Shown here one piece after another: positions 1-9,353 of a stretch of DNA of 64,000 bases. The position numbers and the translations under genes were made by a program. The stretch spans positions 1 through 64,000 of the forward strand of contig CALKWP010000013.1 of NCBI GenBank assembly GCA_938004075.1. The letters are read 5' to 3'. The notes under the pieces are model-generated. The model saw only the letters and a list, made by a program, of their open reading frames with translations. It searched no databases and was not told the origin of the DNA. This stretch comes from an uncultured Methanomassiliicoccales archaeon. GTDB taxonomy: Archaea; Thermoplasmatota; Thermoplasmata; SG8-5. Positions within the stretch are counted from its first letter, which is position 1, and each line of letters starts with the position of its first letter.

Positions 1-278
1 AAGCTCACATCAAGCTGGGTGCCGTTGGGTACGATCTTGACTATCTTGGATTTTCCCGGCATCAGGACACAGTGGTCCATCTCATCGGCCACGGTTTTCA
101 TGGCTCTCTTCAATTCGACGAAATCATGGACTATGCCGTCAGCGCCTGGCTCGCCCGTAACGTGCAGGTGCATCGCGTAATTGTGCCCGTGCAGCCTGTT
201 GCATTTCGAATGGCCTGGCAGGAAGTGGCATGCGGAAAAGGTAATGCCCAGTTCCCAGCCATCGAGTTTCAGCTTCAT
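1..278 (-). CDS. 6-pyruvoyl-tetrahydropterin synthase / QueD family protein (3' end outside window)
   Basis: The reverse strand reads MKLKLDGWELGITFSACHFL from an ATG at 278 and stays open to the window edge, so the C-terminus is missing. The zinc-binding histidine of the FSACHFL segment and the later CNRLHGHNY segment (Cys about residue 27, HGH about 31-33) are the signature of the PTPS/6-carboxytetrahydropterin synthase fold. QueD makes 6-carboxytetrahydropterin for the 7-deazaguanine (queuosine/archaeosine) pathway. The catalytic Cys four residues before HGH favours QueD over the Cys-less PTPS-III variants. It is divergent from the APC permease, and a 14-bp palindrome lies just upstream. 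The exact pterin substrate cannot be fixed from sequence. Confidence 0.85.
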   Translation of the reverse strand, partial: MKLKLDGWELGITFSACHFLPGHSKCNRLHGHNYAMHLHVTGEPGADGIVHDFVELKRAMKTVADEMDHCVLMPGKSKIVKIVPNGTQLDVS

Positions 279-281
279 GAT

Positions 282-295
282 TGCCAATATTGGCA
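282..295. promoter_or_regulatory. 14-bp perfect palindrome upstream of the QueD-like gene
   Basis: TGCCAATATTGGCA is a perfect palindrome ending 3 nt upstream of the QueD-like ATG (reverse strand). It may be an operator or a leader hairpin, or chance. No regulator can be assigned. Confidence 0.3.
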
Positions 296-382
296 TTCTC
301 TATTAAACGTTTTGTCATGCCTGCGCCTGTGCGCGCAACCAATATACCTAAATGCTAAATACCGAAATCCATTCAAGGAGTC

Positions 383-2623
383 ATGGACGACGATGCCCCC
401 ATGGGGGTCGAGGTCAAATTGAAACAGGACCTGGGACTGCTCCAGGTAATCATAATCGGGCTAGGGCCGACGCTGGGTTCTACCATCTTCCTGCTCATCG
501 GATTCGGGCTGGAGATTGCCGGGCCGGGCCTTGTGCTGGTGATGGTGCTCAATTTCACAATCATCATGCTGACTGCGATTTCTTATGCCGAATTGAACAG
601 CGCGTTTTCCAACAGTGGCGGCGAATATTACTGGGTCAGGGAGGGGCTTCCGGAACCCATCGGATTCCTTTCTGGATGGATGATCTGGTTCGGCAATTCC
701 ATCGTCACGAGCTTCTATGTTCTCGGGTTCGGCAAGGGCATAATCTGGGTTCTTGACGCTTACGGGAAGATCCCGCCTGGCTTCGACGGAGATCTGCTGG
801 TGAAAGTGCTTGCGGCCTGCGCTTGCGTCGTGTTCATATACATCAACTACAAAGGCACGAAGGAGACCGGGATCACCAGCATGATAATCTCAGGGATTTT
901 GCTTGCTGTGATAGTGGTATTCATCATCGGTGGAGCGGTCTTCCTCTCAGGCGGTAACGGAGAGGGCGATGTGGGAACGATCTTCAGCGACCCGATGCCA
1001 AATGGCTGGGTATCCATATTCGTGGCCATGGGGTTCACTTTCATAGTCTTCGAGGGGTTCGATATCATTGCCCAGTGCGGCGAGGAATGCAAGAACCCGC
1101 TTCGCAACATTCCGAAAGCCACCACGATATGCGTCGTGTTCTCCACGATACTGTTCATCCTTGTTTCCATAATATGCGTCGGCGTGGTTAACTGGACGGA
1201 GATTGGAAGCACAATCAGGGGGGATGATGTTGTGGCTGTTGTGGCCACAAGGACGCTTCCGTATGGAATAGTCATAATCGGGGTCGGGGTCGTCTTTGGA
1301 GCGCTGGCAGCAGTGAATTCCACGCTTTTCGCGTCATCCAGGGTTGCTTTCGCCATGGGAAGGGACGGGACGCTACCCAGGGTATTCGGGAAGCTCCATC
1401 AGAAGAACAGCACACCACATATCGCGGTCCTCATCAGCGGCGCAATCATCATATTCATGACTGTGGCACTGCCCATCGAAGACATAGCTGCATCCACGGC
1501 CATAATGTTCCTCTCCGTGTTCATGATGGTCAACCTGGCCGCCATAATGCAGAGGTACAAGCACCCCGAAGTGAAGCGCATCTACAGGATACCGCTCTTC
1601 CCGATATTGCCGCTTGTGGCCATCGGAACGCTGGGAATACTAGCCTTAGCGCTCTGGGAGGAATATCCTGATGCATGGCTCATCGCACTGGGTTGGGTGA
1701 CTATCGGGCTCTTCCTTTATTACTTTGGCGCGGGAAAGCGGGTCATCGAAACCGTGAAGCCAGAAGAAGTTTACAGCAAAGGAATTCTCGACACCATCTC
1801 AGAAAAATCGGAAGACAAGAGATACCGCATCCTGGTTCCTGTTGTCCATGAGGGGCAGAGACCGATGGTTGATTTTGCGGCGATGGTTGCCAGGGTTGAG
1901 GATGCGGACCTTCATCTTGTTTCAGTCATCGAGGTGCCGTTCGGGACGCCCATGGACTACGTGAAATACAAGGAAACAGCTCCGCACATAAAGCTGGTCG
2001 AGAAGCTAGGAAAGGCCGGAGAGAAGGAGCTGGTAAAGGCCCGCGGAACGGTACTCATCTCGCATGATGCTTCTGACGCAATCCTGGACACGATAAAGGA
2101 GGATAAAGTCAACCTGCTCATCATGGGCTGGAAGGGCGTGACCCAGGGCAACAAGATTCTCGGAACCACCGTTGACAAGCTGATTCACTCGGCCGCATGC
2201 GATGTCATCGTCATGCGGGTTGTGAATCTCGAGAAAGAGGTGAAGAAAATACTTGTCGTGTCGGCGCCGGACTGGCACGCCAGCCATGCCACAGGATATG
2301 CAATCCTTATAGCAAAGAGGGACGAATCGGAGATTACCATATTCAGTCCCTACACGTCCGAGTCACAGAGAGTGAAGGGAGAGGAATACGCGAACCGTCT
2401 GGCCGAACTGTGCAAGATACATGGCATCCCCTACACCCTGAAAGTGGAAAAGGCGGAGTCAATTGAGAAGGCCACTGTTGCCGAGGCCGAGGGCCATGAC
2501 CTTCTGGTACTGGGCTCCAGCATCGGCGAGAGCCGGGTAACGATAGACTTCGGCAGGGTGCAGGACAAGATCGCGAAAGCAATTGACAAGCCGATTCTCA
2601 TGGTCAAGAAAGTGAGAAAATAG
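383..2623 (+). CDS. APC-superfamily amino acid permease with C-terminal tandem universal stress protein domains
   Basis: This 746-residue protein has two parts. Residues about 15-460 are a multi-helix APC-type transporter; the N-terminal GLGPTLGSTIFLLIG stretch is a variant of the family's first-helix motif. Residues about 475-615 and 618-746 form two USP-like domains, each opening with a hydrophobic strand (RYRILVPVV; KKILVVSAP). The first keeps a recognisable G-x2-G...G nucleotide-type loop (MGWKGVTQGNKILG) and the second is more degenerate. Such fusions occur in archaeal and bacterial amino acid transporters, where the cytoplasmic USP part is thought to sense nucleotides or energy state. 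An AAGGAG-like site lies just before ATG 383; ATG 401 is an alternative start. The substrate is unknown. Confidence 0.9.
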   Translation: MDDDAPMGVEVKLKQDLGLLQVIIIGLGPTLGSTIFLLIGFGLEIAGPGLVLVMVLNFTIIMLTAISYAELNSAFSNSGGEYYWVREGLPEPIGFLSGWMIWFGNSIVTSFYVLGFGKGIIWVLDAYGKIPPGFDGDLLVKVLAACACVVFIYINYKGTKETGITSMIISGILLAVIVVFIIGGAVFLSGGNGEGDVGTIFSDPMPNGWVSIFVAMGFTFIVFEGFDIIAQCGEECKNPLRNIPKATTICVVFSTILFILVSIICVGVVNWTEIGSTIRGDDVVAVVATRTLPYGIVIIGVGVVFGALAAVNSTLFASSRVAFAMGRDGTLPRVFGKLHQKNSTPHIAVLISGAIIIFMTVALPIEDIAASTAIMFLSVFMMVNLAAIMQRYKHPEVKRIYRIPLFPILPLVAIGTLGILALALWEEYPDAWLIALGWVTIGLFLYYFGAGKRVIETVKPEEVYSKGILDTISEKSEDKRYRILVPVVHEGQRPMVDFAAMVARVEDADLHLVSVIEVPFGTPMDYVKYKETAPHIKLVEKLGKAGEKELVKARGTVLISHDASDAILDTIKEDKVNLLIMGWKGVTQGNKILGTTVDKLIHSAACDVIVMRVVNLEKEVKKILVVSAPDWHASHATGYAILIAKRDESEITIFSPYTSESQRVKGEEYANRLAELCKIHGIPYTLKVEKAESIEKATVAEAEGHDLLVLGSSIGESRVTIDFGRVQDKIAKAIDKPILMVKKVRK

Positions 2624-2661
2624 GTTCGCATGGATGGAGAATTTGGAAATAGCGGGGAATG

Positions 2662-2691
2662 TGGAATGCAATCATCAAAGAGTGCACTCCA
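2662..2691. terminator. imperfect hairpin between convergent genes
   Basis: TGGAATGCA (2662-2670) and TGCACTCCA (2683-2691) pair with one A/C mismatch around a 12-nt loop. It sits between the convergent permease and MscS genes. There is no T-tract, so this is weak evidence for a terminator. Confidence 0.3.
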
Positions 2692-2725
2692 ACGCTCATA
2701 ATCCTAAAGGGTAGCGATTTCAGAA

Positions 2726-4054
2726 TCAGTTTCTTCTGACTTTGGTTTCCATAACTGTGATGTTGTTTTCCATTGAGGCTGTGTGAAGCCGCTTGAGGAA
2801 TTGTGAAACCGTTTCGTCGATTGTGACCGGATCCTTTCGCCAGATTCCTATGGTGTACTCCACCGAATCAGCGCGTATGTCTGACACTGTAACGTACAGG
2901 TTGGCTCTTTCCGATGTTATTGATTTGGACTGGTCAAGGCCGTCCGCAGCCTTCAGCAGGATTGCCTCTACCTTGTCATGATGGAGGCTGCTCTTGAGCA
3001 ATAGCGATAGGCGAATCTTCGTGCCCCCAAGCTTGGTGTAATTGTGAATCTTCGATTGCAGGATTAGCTCGTTCGGCATGTCGATAATGTCGCCGCTTCT
3101 GTTCTTGAGGCTGGTTATGACGAGACCCTGGCAAACCACCTCGCCGGGCTGGCCTTCGCCAATCTGGACCCAGTCGCCCTTGTTGATGCTGTCGGTGGTC
3201 AGGAGGATTATCCCGCTTATGGCATTCTTCGTGGCGGGCGAGATGCCCAGTATCACAAGCACGGTTATGGTGAGAGCGATTATGAAGAGGATTACCAGTT
3301 CAATCTGATTGAAATTCACCATCTCCAGTATTACAGTGAGCGCAAATATCAGCGACATCCAGTAGAGCGAGTAACGCACTGCGGCTTTTATCACATCGAT
3401 TATGCCGGGCTGAAACTTCTTCGACCTCTGCTTGAAATCATCCAGGATTATGTCGACGAATTTGCTCAGCAGGAATATACCCAGCAGGATGATGAGCAAT
3501 GGAAGAATCGAGGCGAAGAACTCGCCGGTATCCAGGCCTTCAGATTCAATGAATGAGAATATTGTGGTTCTGACATCTCCCGCGGGTATGGTGATGAGCG
3601 CGACCTCGACAGATATGAAGAAGCCGAGCACCAGCATGCCGTATTTGATGAAGAGTTCGTAGAATTCCAGAATTCCTGGCTTTATCAATGTATCTTCAGT
3701 ATTATCCGCGTCCTTGCGGTGATTGGCGATTGCGCTGGAACTCACGATTGCCAGTATCGTGAAGAATGTGAGAACAACGAATCCGTTGAACAGGAACACG
3801 AAATTTCCCATGTAAACGAAGGGGGAGCGCCATTCCGATGATAGGAGGGTGCTGGAGACTATTATGCCCAGTATGTAAAGCCCGAAGGTAACGAATTTTA
3901 TCAACGTGTGGATGGCATCTATGGAATTTTCAGAGAGGTAGTTGTCCTCCCTCATCTTGAGCCACTTGAAAATATGCCTTAGCCAGGACTGTATGTATCC
4001 CAGCACGACAATGGAGAGCGCAGCTACCACGATTATGAACCAGACAATTTCCAT
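2726..4054 (-). CDS. MscS-family mechanosensitive ion channel
   Basis: The 442-residue protein has an N-terminal block of about five hydrophobic segments, then the MscS core. The pore-lining helix region includes LVILGISPATKNAISGIILL (about 265-285), followed by the beta domain with DSINKGDWVQIGEGQPGEV and LKNRSGDIIDMPNELIL, which closely match MscS domain signatures. The C-terminal alpha/beta part (about 340-440) is the cytoplasmic vestibule. Its role is release of solutes on hypo-osmotic stress. It is longer than E. coli MscS (286 aa) because of extra N-terminal helices. A TATA-like TTATATAT at 4083-4090 lies about 33 nt upstream. Confidence 0.92.
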   Translation of the reverse strand: MEIVWFIIVVAALSIVVLGYIQSWLRHIFKWLKMREDNYLSENSIDAIHTLIKFVTFGLYILGIIVSSTLLSSEWRSPFVYMGNFVFLFNGFVVLTFFTILAIVSSSAIANHRKDADNTEDTLIKPGILEFYELFIKYGMLVLGFFISVEVALITIPAGDVRTTIFSFIESEGLDTGEFFASILPLLIILLGIFLLSKFVDIILDDFKQRSKKFQPGIIDVIKAAVRYSLYWMSLIFALTVILEMVNFNQIELVILFIIALTITVLVILGISPATKNAISGIILLTTDSINKGDWVQIGEGQPGEVVCQGLVITSLKNRSGDIIDMPNELILQSKIHNYTKLGGTKIRLSLLLKSSLHHDKVEAILLKAADGLDQSKSITSERANLYVTVSDIRADSVEYTIGIWRKDPVTIDETVSQFLKRLHTASMENNITVMETKVRRN

Positions 4055-4082
4055 AGTTCTCGATGGTGGATGAAATCATCGA

Positions 4083-4192
4083 TTATATATCTCTTTCTAA
4101 TGTTGAATTCGTAATAAATATTCGTAAATAATTTAATATTCCACGATAAATATTCAAATAAAATTATGTTGCGGGGAAACACTTTTATCGGA
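4083..4192. promoter_or_regulatory. divergent AT-rich promoter region of mscS and the P-type ATPase
   Basis: For the leftward MscS gene the TATA-like element is at 4083-4090. For the rightward ATPase it is CTTTTATCG near 4182-4190, about 30 nt before ATG 4218. Between them the 10-mer ATAAATATTC occurs twice (4114-4123 and 4146-4155), 32 bp apart and so on the same helix face, which would suit a regulator binding site. Confidence 0.5.
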
Positions 4193-4217
4193 TGCTTCAT
4201 TCATATCTGAATGTCAG

Positions 4218-6902
4218 ATGACAAGGGATGCAATCGAGCCGCCGAAATGGCATGCCGCAACCGCCGAGGAAGTGATGGAACGCCTTGGCACCGGAGCGGT
4301 TGGGCTAACCACTCAGGAAGTTGAATCCAGAAGAGCGAAATACGGTTACAACGAACTGGGCGGGGAGAAGAAGGGCGGCGTGTTCAAGGCCATATACAGG
4401 CAGATAAATCAGTTGTTGATTTACATACTCCTTCTCGCTGCCGTGATAACAGCGGCATTAGGCCACCTCATTGATACCTCTGTTATACTGGCCGTTGTTC
4501 TGGCGAATGTCATAATCGGCCTGGCCCAGGAGCTCAAGGCGGATAAGGCGATCGATGCCCTGGACAAGCTTGTGGTCTCCGAATGCACCGTGGTCAGGGA
4601 CGGGCAGCGGTTCACCATCCCCTCAAGGGAGCTGGTTATCGGCGATATGGTGATTTTCGAATCCGGGAACAAGATTCCCGCCGATGTGAGGCTGGTTTAC
4701 GTCAAAGGCCTGAAAGTGGACGAGGCGCTGCTCACCGGCGAATCCGTTCCGGTTGACAAGACAACGGAACCGATAGATGCCAGCATCATCTCGCCTGCCG
4801 AGAAGACCAACATGGCCTTCGCGGGAACTCTCGTATCCTATGGAAGGGGCAGGGGAGTTGTGGTCGCAACGGGAGAATCCACCGAGGTCAGCAAGATTTC
4901 CGACTGCATGCGGGAAGCCGAGGAGATAACGACGCCCCTCCAGAAGCGTCTTTCGACCTTTTCTATTTACCTGTCCGGAGCTGTGGCGATACTGGCAATA
5001 ACCACTTTCATCGGAGGCATGATGATGGGGCAGGACATGGTCTTCATGTTCCTGGCATCGGTTTCGATTGCGGTGGCGGTGATACCCGAGGGGCTTCCCG
5101 CACTGGTCACCATCGCATTGGCCATTGGCGTCAGGGCCATGGCTGCGAGGAACGCCATTCTCAGAAATCTCCCTTCGGTGGAAACGCTGGGCAGCACCAC
5201 CGTGATATGCTCTGACAAGACCGGAACGCTGACCATGAACCAGATGACTGTGTCGCATATCTGCATTGATGATGCGGAGTTCAATGTCACCGGCAGCGGC
5301 TACGGCCTTGCCGGGGAGTTCTATCATGCGGGGCAGGAGATTTCCCCCAGCCATGAAGCGGGATTGTCAAGGACACTGGTTGCCGGGGCGGTGTGCAACG
5401 ATGCATCGCTGAAGCATGGCGGCGGCACCGTGGGGGATCCCACCGAGGTTGCACTTCTGGTCTCCGCGGCGAAGGCGGGACTGGAAACGCATCTTGAGAG
5501 GCTTGATGAGATTCCCTTCGAATCCGAAATACAATACATGGCGACCCTGAATGTCGACTCATCGCGCAGGGTTATTTTCCTGAAGGGGGTGCCGGAAAAG
5601 GTTGTGGGCATGTGCGGCACCGCAATGTCCAGGGATGGGAAGCCGATTCCCTTGAACGCGAAAGAAATTTTGGAACGCGCGGAGGTGCTGGCATCGAAAG
5701 CCCTGAGGGTCATAGCCATTGCCGAGAAAGAGGCCCCTGACGATTTGAAAAGCCTGGATAACATGGACAAAACCGGCTTCGTTTTCCTGGGATTGCAGGG
5801 AATGATTGATCCACCGCGCCCGGAAGTCATTGACGCGGTCAAGAAATGCCAGGGCGCCAGCATCCGCATAGTGATGATAACCGGCGACCACAGGACAACC
5901 GCGGGAGCCATAGCCGGGAAGATAGGCATCGCAAAGCAGGGGTGCGAGATAATCACCGGAAGCCAGCTTGAAGCGATGACCGACGATGAGCTTTTCAACG
6001 TTGTGGAAACATGTTCCGTTTATGCGAGGGCGTCCCCGATTCACAAGTATCGCATAGTGCAGCAGCTGAGAAAGCACGGGGAAGTGGTGGCGGTGACCGG
6101 CGACGGCGTGAACGACGCCCCGGCGCTGAAGGCCGCCGACATAGGCATAGCTATGGGAAAGTCCGGAACAGATGTGACCAAGGAAGCGGCTGACATGATT
6201 CTGGCGGATGACAATTTTGCCACAATCGTCAATGCGGTGGAGGAGGGGCGCCATACCTACGCCAACCTTCAGAAGATGCTGGCGTTCATCATCCCGACCA
6301 ACATCGGGCAGGCGCTTGCCGTGACCATCGCGATACTTGCGGGGCTCGCAATCCCGCTTATGCCTGTTCATATTCTATGGGTGAACCTTGTGACATCGGT
6401 CACGTGCACGATACCCTTGGCCCTGGAAGGCAAGGAGCCGGGACTCCTGCAGAAACCGCCCAGGAGCCCGAAGGCGCCATTGTTGGGGAAGCGCATCATT
6501 GTGAGATTGATGATCGTGGCTGCCACAATGACCCTTGGATCGTTCATTGCCTTCAATTACATGATGGGAAACGGGTACAGCGTTGAAGCCGCAAGGACTG
6601 TTGTGATGACCACCATAGTCATGATGGAGCTTGCCTGCATCTTCTCCACGAGGTCATTCGTGACTCCGGCAATATCCAGGGGCTTCTTCAAGAACAGGTG
6701 GGTGTTCCTCGGGGTTGCCATCACATTGGTTCTGCAATCGTGCGTGGTATACCTCCCAATCATGAACAGGATGTTCAACACGGTTGCCGTAGAGGCGGCT
6801 GCCTGGGTGCCAATATTGCTTACCACGATTGCGCTATTCATTATGGTGGAATCCGAGAAGGTCGTCATGAGGCATTACACGGCCGGAAAGGGAGAGCCCT
6901 GA
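4218..6902 (+). CDS. cation-transporting P-type ATPase, P2-like
   Basis: This 894-residue membrane pump has the full P-type order: an N-terminal cation-ATPase domain, an actuator with LTGES (about 173), the phosphorylation motif DKTGTLT (Asp333), the nucleotide domain, the hinge TGDGVNDAPALK (about 622-633) and C-terminal membrane helices. The M4 motif VIPEGLP keeps the transport Glu (Glu291). In M6 the SERCA signature NLVTDG reads NLVTSV here, so the Asp that coordinates Ca2+ is Ser727. P2A-type Ca2+ pumping therefore cannot be assumed; Na+, K+, H+ or another cation is possible. The nearer ATG at 4211 is out of frame, so 4218 is used. Confidence 0.93.
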   Translation: MTRDAIEPPKWHAATAEEVMERLGTGAVGLTTQEVESRRAKYGYNELGGEKKGGVFKAIYRQINQLLIYILLLAAVITAALGHLIDTSVILAVVLANVIIGLAQELKADKAIDALDKLVVSECTVVRDGQRFTIPSRELVIGDMVIFESGNKIPADVRLVYVKGLKVDEALLTGESVPVDKTTEPIDASIISPAEKTNMAFAGTLVSYGRGRGVVVATGESTEVSKISDCMREAEEITTPLQKRLSTFSIYLSGAVAILAITTFIGGMMMGQDMVFMFLASVSIAVAVIPEGLPALVTIALAIGVRAMAARNAILRNLPSVETLGSTTVICSDKTGTLTMNQMTVSHICIDDAEFNVTGSGYGLAGEFYHAGQEISPSHEAGLSRTLVAGAVCNDASLKHGGGTVGDPTEVALLVSAAKAGLETHLERLDEIPFESEIQYMATLNVDSSRRVIFLKGVPEKVVGMCGTAMSRDGKPIPLNAKEILERAEVLASKALRVIAIAEKEAPDDLKSLDNMDKTGFVFLGLQGMIDPPRPEVIDAVKKCQGASIRIVMITGDHRTTAGAIAGKIGIAKQGCEIITGSQLEAMTDDELFNVVETCSVYARASPIHKYRIVQQLRKHGEVVAVTGDGVNDAPALKAADIGIAMGKSGTDVTKEAADMILADDNFATIVNAVEEGRHTYANLQKMLAFIIPTNIGQALAVTIAILAGLAIPLMPVHILWVNLVTSVTCTIPLALEGKEPGLLQKPPRSPKAPLLGKRIIVRLMIVAATMTLGSFIAFNYMMGNGYSVEAARTVVMTTIVMMELACIFSTRSFVTPAISRGFFKNRWVFLGVAITLVLQSCVVYLPIMNRMFNTVAVEAAAWVPILLTTIALFIMVESEKVVMRHYTAGKGEP

Positions 6903-6970
6903 TGGATTTCGATGGGCAATGCACGCATTCCGCAAACAGCCCGATGATGTCCCAGACCATCAACACCGAC

Positions 6971-6984
6971 AAACATATATATAC
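6971..6984 (+). promoter_or_regulatory. TATA-like promoter of the surface protein gene
   Basis: AAACATATATATAC lies 80-95 nt upstream of ATG 7065 and would give a leader of about 60 nt with a GGTGA site just before the start. Confidence 0.5.
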
Positions 6985-7064
6985 GGATATGAGTATTACT
7001 AAATGTGCCAGCTTGTCACGGATGGATGGGGTTCCTGCGAGTGACTGGCCGGCTGGGTGAACGG

Positions 7065-9278
7065 ATGATGACCAGATACAGGATCGCGGCATTGGCTTTT
7101 GCTATGTTATTCATATTTGCCGGAATCATTGTTCCCGGGCAGAGCATAGGAGCCGTCACAAGCCTAGAATTGGTTCCGGGCAAATACACTGGCACGAACG
7201 TTTACGTTCCGGGAGAGGTCATGAGCATAATCGTAGCCGGAGATCTGGAGGGCGAGGAATTCATCATCTACAACGTTGCGGGAACGGAATCTGTAATACC
7301 AGGCGGCAGGATAGTCATTCCTGCCAGCGGTTCGGTCAAGGTGTCCTACGAGGTGCCTAACCTGCCTGACGGCAATTACCTTATCAGAGCGAAGCGGGAG
7401 AATGGCGCTACTGAGGCTGAAGCCACCTATACAATCCAGGGATACTCATTCAAGATCGAGACCGACAGGGTTGCATATCTCGCCGGAGATGAGATGAGAG
7501 TGTTCTGGACAGCCAACAACCTCAAGGACCAGACATTGCCGGCCTCCGGAGTGGGCAAGATAGAAGTATGGAGCCAGAACCCGGCCAACCTCGATAGCAC
7601 GACACGATTGGTGGAGGCACACAGGTTCAATATCTCTGCGGGAAGCGTATCTTTCAAGCTCCCTGCCATTGTCAATTACAGCATGAACTATTATGTGGAC
7701 GGCTGGTTCAACAGCAGCTCCGTGTCGCCGGTCAGGATTCAATATTCAAAGGCGCCGTTTTTCATCAAGCGGTTGGGCGTGATAATAAGCCTTGACAAGA
7801 ACCAGTATACTGCTGGCTCGCTGATGAGCATTACTATAAGAACATACGCGACAGACAATCCGGCCAACCCTTCCGTTCAGGGGTACACTGAACCTGAATG
7901 CAATGTCACAATTTCCATCAAGAAGCTTGGACTCATCCAGCCCACATACCCGCCAATCACCCTGAGGACCGATTCCCAGGGAACGCTGAAGCACATCATT
8001 GCCCTGACTGATGCGGCCTATGTGGATGGCGCAGTCTTCGAAGTGGAAATATACGCGTACAAAGGCACCAATTCCGTGTCTGATTTTCACACGTTCGAGA
8101 TCGTCTCGTCATCATCCATCAGCATAGTCCTGGATTTCAACAGGGGGCAATATGCCTCGGGCGAGAAACTCTTCCTGAACGCCACCGCATCAGCCATCGG
8201 TGATACCACAAGCGCCGCTTTCACTTACATATTGGAGATAAGAGCGACGTCTTCCAACGGATCCCTTTTTGCCAGGGCGACGCAGACCCATGGCAACTTC
8301 TCTTTCACTGTCCCTGCCAATTTTGAGGGGCTGCTGTGGGTGAAGGTGACTGCTGATGATGGCGCGGGAAACAGCGCATCGGTGATACAGCAGGTCAGCG
8401 TCGCGTATGCCATCATACTTGTGAACGCGGACCGGGACTATTACAACCCCCATGATGAGATTTCGATAACATACAACATCGTCGGGAACATGGCCTCGGA
8501 TGCTGAGACGTTCTTCATTGTCTATGACAGCGACGGTAACGTCGTCATGGAAGGCGTGACTTCAGCCGGGAAGTTCAGCTTCCCGGTTCCGAGCGCGCCA
8601 TCCAGCACATATGTGTTCAGAATCTTCGCATCGGCGGGTGGAAGGGTCGTCCAGGGAACGGACAGGTCGTATCTGTTCTCGGGTTATCTACTTGTTCTTG
8701 AATTCAACCGGGGATACTACAATCCCGGAGACATAATGGCTATCGAGTACAACATCATCCTCCTGGGAAGCGCGAACACGCCGGCCAGCTTCTTCATCAC
8801 GTACGGGCTTGTGAACGGCCCGGTTTCGAGCCTCCAGACATCCCAGACCAGCGGCGTCCTGCTCTACACCATTCCAGAAGATATTGACCAGGGCAACCAG
8901 CTGTTCACGGCCGCATGCAACTTCGGCACGACTCAAGCGTCCTCAAGCGAGGTCCTGCTGATAAAGTCCGGGGCCAACCCGCTCTGGCACCTGCGAATAA
9001 GCGACATACCGCTGTTCAGCATCGGCGTTTTCCTTCTGGTCCTGGCATCGCTTTACATTGGCATCAAGACAAGAAGAATGGTCAAAGCGCTGGAAACCGA
9101 CGGCGTTTACAAGAAAACTGCCATGCCTGGCGAGAGCATGATTGCGAAACGCGCCCAGGAGCAGAGCGGTCATGAGGTGGAGTGCGTCGAGTGCGGCAAT
9201 CCCATAGAGATCACCACCACGCGGAGGCCCATAGAGGTCATGTGCCCTCATTGCGGCGAGATCCAGCACGTAGAATGA
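7065..9278 (+). CDS. membrane-anchored surface protein with six macroglobulin-like repeats and a C-terminal zinc ribbon
   Basis: ATG 7065, preceded by GGTGA, gives a 737-residue protein with a clear signal peptide (MMTRYRIAALAFAMLFIFAG). An in-frame GTG at 7005 would bury that signal. The exterior part repeats an Ig/MG2-like unit six times, each with a Tyr-x-PG-D/E-like motif followed by a hydrophobic strand; examples are NRGYYNPGDIMAIEY, DRDYYNPHDEISITY and DKNQYTAGSLMSI. A single helix near residues 645-665 (IPLFSIGVFLLVLASLYIGI) is followed by a short cytoplasmic tail ending in a CxxC...CxxC zinc ribbon (CVECGNP, CPHCGE). It may act as a cell-surface scaffold or sensor. Specific function is unknown. 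Confidence 0.8.
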   Translation: MMTRYRIAALAFAMLFIFAGIIVPGQSIGAVTSLELVPGKYTGTNVYVPGEVMSIIVAGDLEGEEFIIYNVAGTESVIPGGRIVIPASGSVKVSYEVPNLPDGNYLIRAKRENGATEAEATYTIQGYSFKIETDRVAYLAGDEMRVFWTANNLKDQTLPASGVGKIEVWSQNPANLDSTTRLVEAHRFNISAGSVSFKLPAIVNYSMNYYVDGWFNSSSVSPVRIQYSKAPFFIKRLGVIISLDKNQYTAGSLMSITIRTYATDNPANPSVQGYTEPECNVTISIKKLGLIQPTYPPITLRTDSQGTLKHIIALTDAAYVDGAVFEVEIYAYKGTNSVSDFHTFEIVSSSSISIVLDFNRGQYASGEKLFLNATASAIGDTTSAAFTYILEIRATSSNGSLFARATQTHGNFSFTVPANFEGLLWVKVTADDGAGNSASVIQQVSVAYAIILVNADRDYYNPHDEISITYNIVGNMASDAETFFIVYDSDGNVVMEGVTSAGKFSFPVPSAPSSTYVFRIFASAGGRVVQGTDRSYLFSGYLLVLEFNRGYYNPGDIMAIEYNIILLGSANTPASFFITYGLVNGPVSSLQTSQTSGVLLYTIPEDIDQGNQLFTAACNFGTTQASSSEVLLIKSGANPLWHLRISDIPLFSIGVFLLVLASLYIGIKTRRMVKALETDGVYKKTAMPGESMIAKRAQEQSGHEVECVECGNPIEITTTRRPIEVMCPHCGEIQHVE

Positions 9279-9314
9279 GCCGATTAATAGCAGTTGCATT
9301 ATTTTCATATCTCA

Positions 9315-9331
9315 GGCATTAATATTATAAT
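9315..9331 (+). promoter_or_regulatory. TATA-like promoter of the HisA-like gene
   Basis: GCATTAATATTATAATG is centred about 30 nt before GTG 9354. A transcript starting about 25 nt downstream would be essentially leaderless, which supports the GTG start over the ATG at 9330 inside the element. Confidence 0.5.
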
Positions 9332-9353
9332 GCGATTCAGCATCATCTTCCAC

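Noticed and set aside
4623..5354. Long minus-strand frames inside the P-type ATPase gene (also 5324-6371)
   Set aside because: They mirror the ATPase codons, lack recognisable motifs, and the ATPase frame is complete and canonical.
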